Made by a program: the position numbers and the translations under genes. From the NCBI GenBank assembly GCA_039822005.1, contig JBCBMZ010000004.1:248001-312000 (forward strand): a stretch of DNA of 64,000 nucleotides, read 5' to 3'. Source of the DNA: JBCBDX01 sp039822005 (GTDB taxonomy: Bacteria > Pseudomonadota > Alphaproteobacteria > Rhizobiales > Rhizobiaceae). Within the stretch, counting starts at the first letter, position 1; each line of letters begins with the position of its first letter. Below are positions 60,199 through 64,000 of this stretch, one piece after another. Under the pieces are notes generated by a model. The model searched no databases. It was given only the letters and a program-made list of their open reading frames with translations, and was not told where the DNA came from.

Positions 60199-61276
60199 AC
60201 AACGCCCTTTTCAAACCATCGGGATTATTGGTGGCGGCCAACTGGGGCGCATGCTGGCACTTGCCGCCGCCCGTCTAGGTCACAAAACGATCGTCCTCGA
60301 TCCTGCTGAGAATTGTCCCGCCGCCCAGGTGTGTAACGGGCACATCATCGCAGCCTATGACGACACCTCTGCGCTTTATGAGCTGAGCACATGTGACGTC
60401 GTCACGTTTGAATTTGAAAACGTTGACCTCGAAGCGATCCGGGCATTGCAGAAGCGTTCGCATGTCGCGCCAAACCCCGGTGCGCTCGAAATATCGCAAG
60501 ATAGATTGACGGAAAAGCGGTTCCTGAAAGACGCCGGTCTCACAACAGTTGCCTTCGAAAACATCGAAGATGCAATACAGCTGGAAAAAGCGCTAGGCGC
60601 GTTTGATGGAAAGGGAATCCTGAAGACCCGCCGCTTCGGCTATGATGGTAAGGGGCAAATTTCCTTTAAAGGGAGATCAGATGATCCGACACCGGCCAAT
60701 GCGCTTGACCAAATCGCGTATGCCCCGGCAATCTTGGAAGCTTTTGTGCCTTTTACCTCGGAAATATCGGTCATCATCACGCGCGGGACAGATGGCGAAT
60801 CCGTCTGTTTTGATCCGGCTGGAAACGTGCACATGGACGGTATCTTGCACACGTCAACCGTTCCGGCCGCGGTACCGCATTTAACTTTGCAAAACGCACA
60901 AGCACATGCCGAAAGAGTAGCGCAAGCACTGAACTATGTCGGCACACTTGGGCTTGAATTCTTTGTCCTAAATGACGGCACGCTGATCGCCAACGAGTTT
61001 GCACCACGCGTGCACAATTCCGGTCATTGGACCGAGGCCGCTTGCACCATCGACCAGTTTGAAATGCACATACGGGCGATCACCGGATGGCCTTTACCGC
61101 AACCGGTGCGGCACAGCAATGCAGTGATGGAAAATCTCATCGGCAACGATATCGCCAAATTGGCAACATTGGCAGAGCTCGGTGAAGCCAAGCTTCATGA
61201 TTATGGAAAATCTGAGGCACGTCCTGGCCGCAAGATGGGACATGTGACGCGCTTGACGCCGAAAAACATCGGATAA
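60191..61276 (+). CDS. purK: N5-carboxyaminoimidazole ribonucleotide synthase PurK
   Basis: 361 residues, ATP-grasp enzyme. N-terminus TIGIIGGGQLGRMLALAAAR; ILKTRRFGYDGKGQISF (ATP lid); FTSEISVIITRGTDGE; C-terminal VLNDGTLIANEFAPRVHNSGHWT (metal ligands). It overlaps purE by 8 bases and is followed by a terminator. Confidence 0.97.
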   Translation: MGEQRPFQTIGIIGGGQLGRMLALAAARLGHKTIVLDPAENCPAAQVCNGHIIAAYDDTSALYELSTCDVVTFEFENVDLEAIRALQKRSHVAPNPGALEISQDRLTEKRFLKDAGLTTVAFENIEDAIQLEKALGAFDGKGILKTRRFGYDGKGQISFKGRSDDPTPANALDQIAYAPAILEAFVPFTSEISVIITRGTDGESVCFDPAGNVHMDGILHTSTVPAAVPHLTLQNAQAHAERVAQALNYVGTLGLEFFVLNDGTLIANEFAPRVHNSGHWTEAACTIDQFEMHIRAITGWPLPQPVRHSNAVMENLIGNDIAKLATLAELGEAKLHDYGKSEARPGRKMGHVTRLTPKNIG

Positions 61277-61345
61277 TGGCGGCCTGCCATCGTCCTCCGG
61301 TTGACAATGCCGACATTTTCACTTTATTGCGCGCCAACGCTTTTC

Positions 61346-61370
61346 AACGCCCGGACGGGCGTTTTATTTT
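61346..61370 (+). terminator. rho-independent terminator after purK
   Basis: Stem AACGCCC / GGGCGTT with a short GGAC-type loop, followed by TTATTTTT. It lies 70 bases beyond the purK stop and just before rpmJ, so rpmJ should have its own start or depend on read-through. Confidence 0.85.
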
Positions 61371-61395
61371 TGCCGAAACTGGCAGGGTTAGAAAA

Positions 61396-61521
61396 ATGAA
61401 AATTAAAAACTCGCTCAAGTCGCTTAAATCACGTGATCGCAACAATCGTGTCGTGCGCCGCAAAGGCCGTGTATATGTGATCAACAAGCAAAACCCACGC
61501 TTCAAGGCGCGCCAAGGTTAA
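61396..61521 (+). CDS. rpmJ: 50S ribosomal protein bL36
   Basis: 41 residues, MKIKNSLKSLKSRDRNNRVV ... RRKGRVYVINKQNPRFKARQ. Cysteine-free, zinc-independent form of bL36. A long in-frame extension to 61276 crosses the terminator and is rejected. Confidence 0.96.
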   Translation: MKIKNSLKSLKSRDRNNRVVRRKGRVYVINKQNPRFKARQG

Positions 61522-61597
61522 GCTGCGCGACCAACGCGTTACGGTAAACACATCAATTTGACTTTGACGCATTTATATCCGCTCTTATATTGGGCGG

Positions 61598-62257
61598 ATG
61601 CAAACTTTTATGACATTCCTTTTAGCGATCGGCCTCGCGTTCGGCATAAACGCCGCGCAGGCGCAATTAATTGATCCAGAGCAGCCACAGTCCGAGCCTA
61701 TTCTCCCGGATGAAGAGGCCATTGTGCCACCTGCGGATGATGTACCGACACCACAGGCAAGCGATCAGGCCGAAGGGGACGATCGGCTCGACAGGTTGTT
61801 TGCCGAGTTAAAACGCACCCGCAATCCAAGGGCGGCAAAACCATTGGCGGACGGCATCTGGGCCGAATGGCGTCGTTCGGGCAGCGCTACAACCGATCTG
61901 TATGTGGAATGGGCAAACACGGCATTGGAACGCGACCAATTTAATGTCGCGCTCGACTTTCTCGATCAGGTGGTTTTACGCGACCCGGACTATGCCGAAG
62001 GATGGAACCGGCGCGCAACCCTTCATTTCCACATGGCAAACTACAAAAAGTCGATGAACGACATCGCGCGTGTATTGGAGCTTGAGCCACGCCACTTTGG
62101 CGCGCTGTCCGGTATGGCCGCAATTTTGGAGCGAAATGGCAATGTGGAGGCTGCCTTGAATGCCTGGCTTCAGGTGGCTGAACTCTATCCGGCGATGGAA
62201 AGTGCGCAAAGCGCAATTGAGCGACTTTCGGAAGAACTTGCCGACGATCCGGCGTGA
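61598..62257 (+). CDS. secreted TPR-repeat protein
   Basis: 219 residues: signal peptide ending AQA, a Pro/Glu-rich linker 25-60 (EEAIVPPADDVPTPQASDQA), then TPR units about 85-215 (VEWANTALERDQFNVALDFL, AEGWNRRATLHFHMANYKKS, FGALSGMAAILERNGNVEAA). Periplasmic or outer-membrane scaffold; unknown partner. Typical neighbour of rpmJ in Rhizobiales. Confidence 0.85.
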   Translation: MQTFMTFLLAIGLAFGINAAQAQLIDPEQPQSEPILPDEEAIVPPADDVPTPQASDQAEGDDRLDRLFAELKRTRNPRAAKPLADGIWAEWRRSGSATTDLYVEWANTALERDQFNVALDFLDQVVLRDPDYAEGWNRRATLHFHMANYKKSMNDIARVLELEPRHFGALSGMAAILERNGNVEAALNAWLQVAELYPAMESAQSAIERLSEELADDPA

Positions 62258-62272
62258 ACCACTGAAAATCAA

Positions 62273-63385
62273 ATGAACCTCGTCTACGGCTTCGTCCTGC
62301 TTATCTTCGCGTGTCTTGTGGTCTTAGCCGCATTCACCCGCTTTCAGGTTTGGCTCATCGAGCGGCAGCATCCACCAATTGGCTCTTTCCTGACCGCCAA
62401 TAATACCAAACTGCATTATTTGGACATCGAACCGGAAGCGCCGACTTCCATACCGCCAATTGTTTTCCTGCATGGGGCAAGCGGTAATTTGAACGATCAA
62501 CATATGATCTTCGAACCGCTGCTGCGGCGCCGCGCTCGCCTGATTTTCATAGATCGACCGGGACATGGCTATTCATCGCGCGGTCCCAAATCCAACGCGT
62601 ATCCGGATGGACAGGCGGCAACAATCGCTGCTTTGCTGGACGAACTGGGAATCGAGAAAGCGATCATTGTAGGGCACTCATTCGGCGGGGCGATCACCGC
62701 CACTTTCGCGCTCAACCATCCTGACAAGACAGCCGGTACAATTTTTCTCTCCCCCGTCAGCCACCCCTGGCCCGGCGGCATCAACTGGTATTATGACTTT
62801 ACAGCGATCCCTGTGGTGGGCCGTTTGTTTTCCGAAACACTCGCGCTCCCGGCCGGTTTGGCGCGGATCGAGGGCGGGACAGCATGCGTCTTTGCACCCA
62901 ATATGCCGACGGAAAATTACTCATCGCGAATGGGCGCAAAGCTGGTTTTGCGTCCGTCCCATTTCCGCAACAACGCCATCGATGTCGCCAATCTTTATGA
63001 CTACATCGTCGAAACCTCGCCCCGCTACGACAAAATCAAAACACCCGGCATCATCATCACCGGCAACAAGGACACAATTGTTCTGGCATCAATTCACTCC
63101 ATTGGCTTGAGGCGCGACTTGGATAACGCAGAGCTGGTCTGGATCGAAAACCTTGGACACAAATCCGATCACGTCGTGCCGGAGATTGTCGTCGCCGCCG
63201 TCGAAAATCTGTCAGGAAAAGCGGCACATGACCTGCAGGAGTTAGGTCGAGCCGCGCACAATCGCCTGAGCGAAGATGCACACGGCCCGATTGAAAAGTG
63301 CATTGATCCGGAAGGGGTGATTGCCAAGGAAATCCTCGGCAATCAGGCGGTTCAAATCCCGGAAAGTCCGTCAGAGCCGATATAG
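62273..63385 (+). CDS. alpha/beta hydrolase, membrane-anchored
   Basis: 370 residues. One N-terminal membrane helix (VYGFVLLIFACLVVLAAFTRF), then alpha/beta-hydrolase domain: oxyanion VFLHGASGNLND, IDRPGHGYSSRG, nucleophile elbow IIVGHSFGGAIT (Ser), acid in IITGNKDTIV and catalytic His in ENLGHKSDHVVPE. Long polar C-terminal extension. Its last 34 bases overlap the 3' end of pyruvate kinase on the other strand. Confidence 0.88.
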   Translation: MNLVYGFVLLIFACLVVLAAFTRFQVWLIERQHPPIGSFLTANNTKLHYLDIEPEAPTSIPPIVFLHGASGNLNDQHMIFEPLLRRRARLIFIDRPGHGYSSRGPKSNAYPDGQAATIAALLDELGIEKAIIVGHSFGGAITATFALNHPDKTAGTIFLSPVSHPWPGGINWYYDFTAIPVVGRLFSETLALPAGLARIEGGTACVFAPNMPTENYSSRMGAKLVLRPSHFRNNAIDVANLYDYIVETSPRYDKIKTPGIIITGNKDTIVLASIHSIGLRRDLDNAELVWIENLGHKSDHVVPEIVVAAVENLSGKAAHDLQELGRAAHNRLSEDAHGPIEKCIDPEGVIAKEILGNQAVQIPESPSEPI

Positions 63386-64000
63386 GCGATACGCAACATG
63401 TTGGTTGCACCCGGCGTTCCAAACGGCACACCGGCCGTTACGATCACACGTTCACCAGGTTTGGCAAAGCCTTCTGCGAATGCCACACGACAAGCACGAT
63501 CTACCATGTCATCTTCGCTCGTCGCATCATCGCTGATCACACAATGAAGACCCCATGCAAGCGAAAGCCGCCGGGCTGTTGCCGCTATCGGCGAAAGAGC
63601 GATGATAGGCACATTCGGCCGTTCACGCGATGCCCGCAAACCCGTGGTGCCAGAAGAAGTATAACAAAGTACAGCGCTCAAATTCAGCGTTTCTGCAATC
63701 TGCCGGGCGGCCGCGGAAATCGCGTCGGAACCGGTCTGTTCAGGTTCGGTGCGCTGCGCGTTGATGATCCCGCCATAGGTCGGATCTTGTTCGACTTCCT
63801 CGGCGATGCGCGACATGGTCGATACAGCTTCTACCGGATAGTCACCGGCAGCTGATTCAGCAGACAGCATGATCGCGTCGGCGCCTTCAAACACGGCAGT
63901 TGCCACGTCAGAAACTTCAGCACGTGTCGGCACAGGCGCGGAGATCATGGACTCGAGCATCTGGGTGGCAACAACGACAGGCTTGCCGGCGCGGCGGGCT
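63352..64000 (-). CDS. pyk: pyruvate kinase, 5' part beyond window
   Basis: Only the C-terminal about 216 codons are present. Within the barrel end: VVVATQMLESMISAPVPTRA, AEVSDVATAVFEGADAIMLS (K+/substrate region), and the C-terminal domain GTTGLRASRERPNVPIIALS, GVPFGTPGATNMLRIAYIG. Last step of glycolysis. The stop lies within the 3' end of the convergent hydrolase gene. Confidence 0.95.
   Translation of the reverse strand, partial: ARRAGKPVVVATQMLESMISAPVPTRAEVSDVATAVFEGADAIMLSAESAAGDYPVEAVSTMSRIAEEVEQDPTYGGIINAQRTEPEQTGSDAISAAARQIAETLNLSAVLCYTSSGTTGLRASRERPNVPIIALSPIAATARRLSLAWGLHCVISDDATSEDDMVDRACRVAFAEGFAKPGERVIVTAGVPFGTPGATNMLRIAYIGSDGLSGI

Noticed and set aside
61276..61395. 40-residue N-terminal extension of bL36
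   Set aside because: It spans a rho-independent terminator; the real protein is 41 residues.
1..64000. CRISPR arrays, insertion sequences, integrases, prophage genes, tRNA or rRNA genes
   Set aside because: None was recognised by reading: no regularly spaced repeats, no transposase or integrase motifs, and no tRNA-like cloverleaf noticed. A tRNA covariance search would be needed to be certain.

Overview
The window looks like a chromosomal segment of an alphaproteobacterium of the order Hyphomicrobiales (Rhizobiales), probably free-living or marine. The evidence is a serC leader RNA, Omp25-like outer-membrane barrels, the order ybgC-tolQRAB-pal-cpoB-tilS-ftsH-glmM, ruvCAB next to yebC, a ymdB-type gene and a 6S RNA, the DUF4164/zapA pair divergent from tkt-gap-pgk-fda, and the cell-cycle regulators TrcR and RcdA. 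No insertion sequence, phage, CRISPR array, tRNA or rRNA gene was recognised. Genus-level placement cannot be made from the sequence alone.

Layout. 1-14.0 kb (minus strand): serC (cut by the window edge) with its leader RNA, two outer-membrane barrel genes, glmM, ftsH, tilS and the Tol-Pal envelope system. 14.0-17.5 kb: a secreted GH5 glycosidase facing two tandem RmlC-like cupins, then a Tat-exported phosphoesterase. 17.5-20.2 kb: ruvC-ruvA-(membrane protein)-ruvB. 20.3-27.1 kb: an acidic orphan protein, a YHYH protein, yebC, an MBL-fold hydrolase, a DUF4344 protein, a YmdB-type phosphoesterase, 5-formyl-THF cyclo-ligase, 6S RNA, zapA and DUF4164. 27.2-38.1 kb: central carbon genes tkt, gap, pgk and class I aldolase, interrupted by a small accessory block (ferric-reductase-like protein with an intradiol-dioxygenase-like Tat protein; SnoaL protein with an HxlR regulator; DUF924). 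38.2-50.1 kb: the most accessory-looking part, with an SGNH hydrolase, a putative carnitine catabolic operon (acyl-CoA synthetase, BKACE, L-carnitine dehydrogenase), a glycosyltransferase, an SDR, a VOC/YafY pair, trcR, a phytase-like esterase gene preceded by tandem Pho boxes, and a quinone oxidoreductase. 50.1-64 kb: DUF1192, rcdA, rpmE, an ABC exporter, a MotA/OmpA-like pair, suhB, efp, a Sel1-repeat protein, a ThiE-like protein, two DUF465 proteins, purEK, rpmJ, a TPR protein, an alpha/beta hydrolase and the 3' part of pyruvate kinase.

Regulation is the most informative non-coding layer. Five exact TTAA-N7-TTAA sites (CtrA-type) lie in intergenic DNA: upstream of both outer-membrane barrel genes, upstream of pal, and twice around a terminator upstream of rcdA. 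Four 7-bp repeats at exact 11-bp spacing (two tandem Pho boxes) precede the phytase-like gene. Other candidates are a LexA-like box before ruvC, a promoter with a palindrome in its spacer before tkt, and an inverted repeat in the promoter region of the carnitine operon. I found no clearly unprecedented multi-gene system. The most unusual assemblies are the dioxygenase-like/ferric-reductase-like pair without canonical iron ligands, the carnitine operon with an attached propionyl-CoA-synthetase-like gene and no thioesterase, and the membrane protein embedded in the ruv operon.
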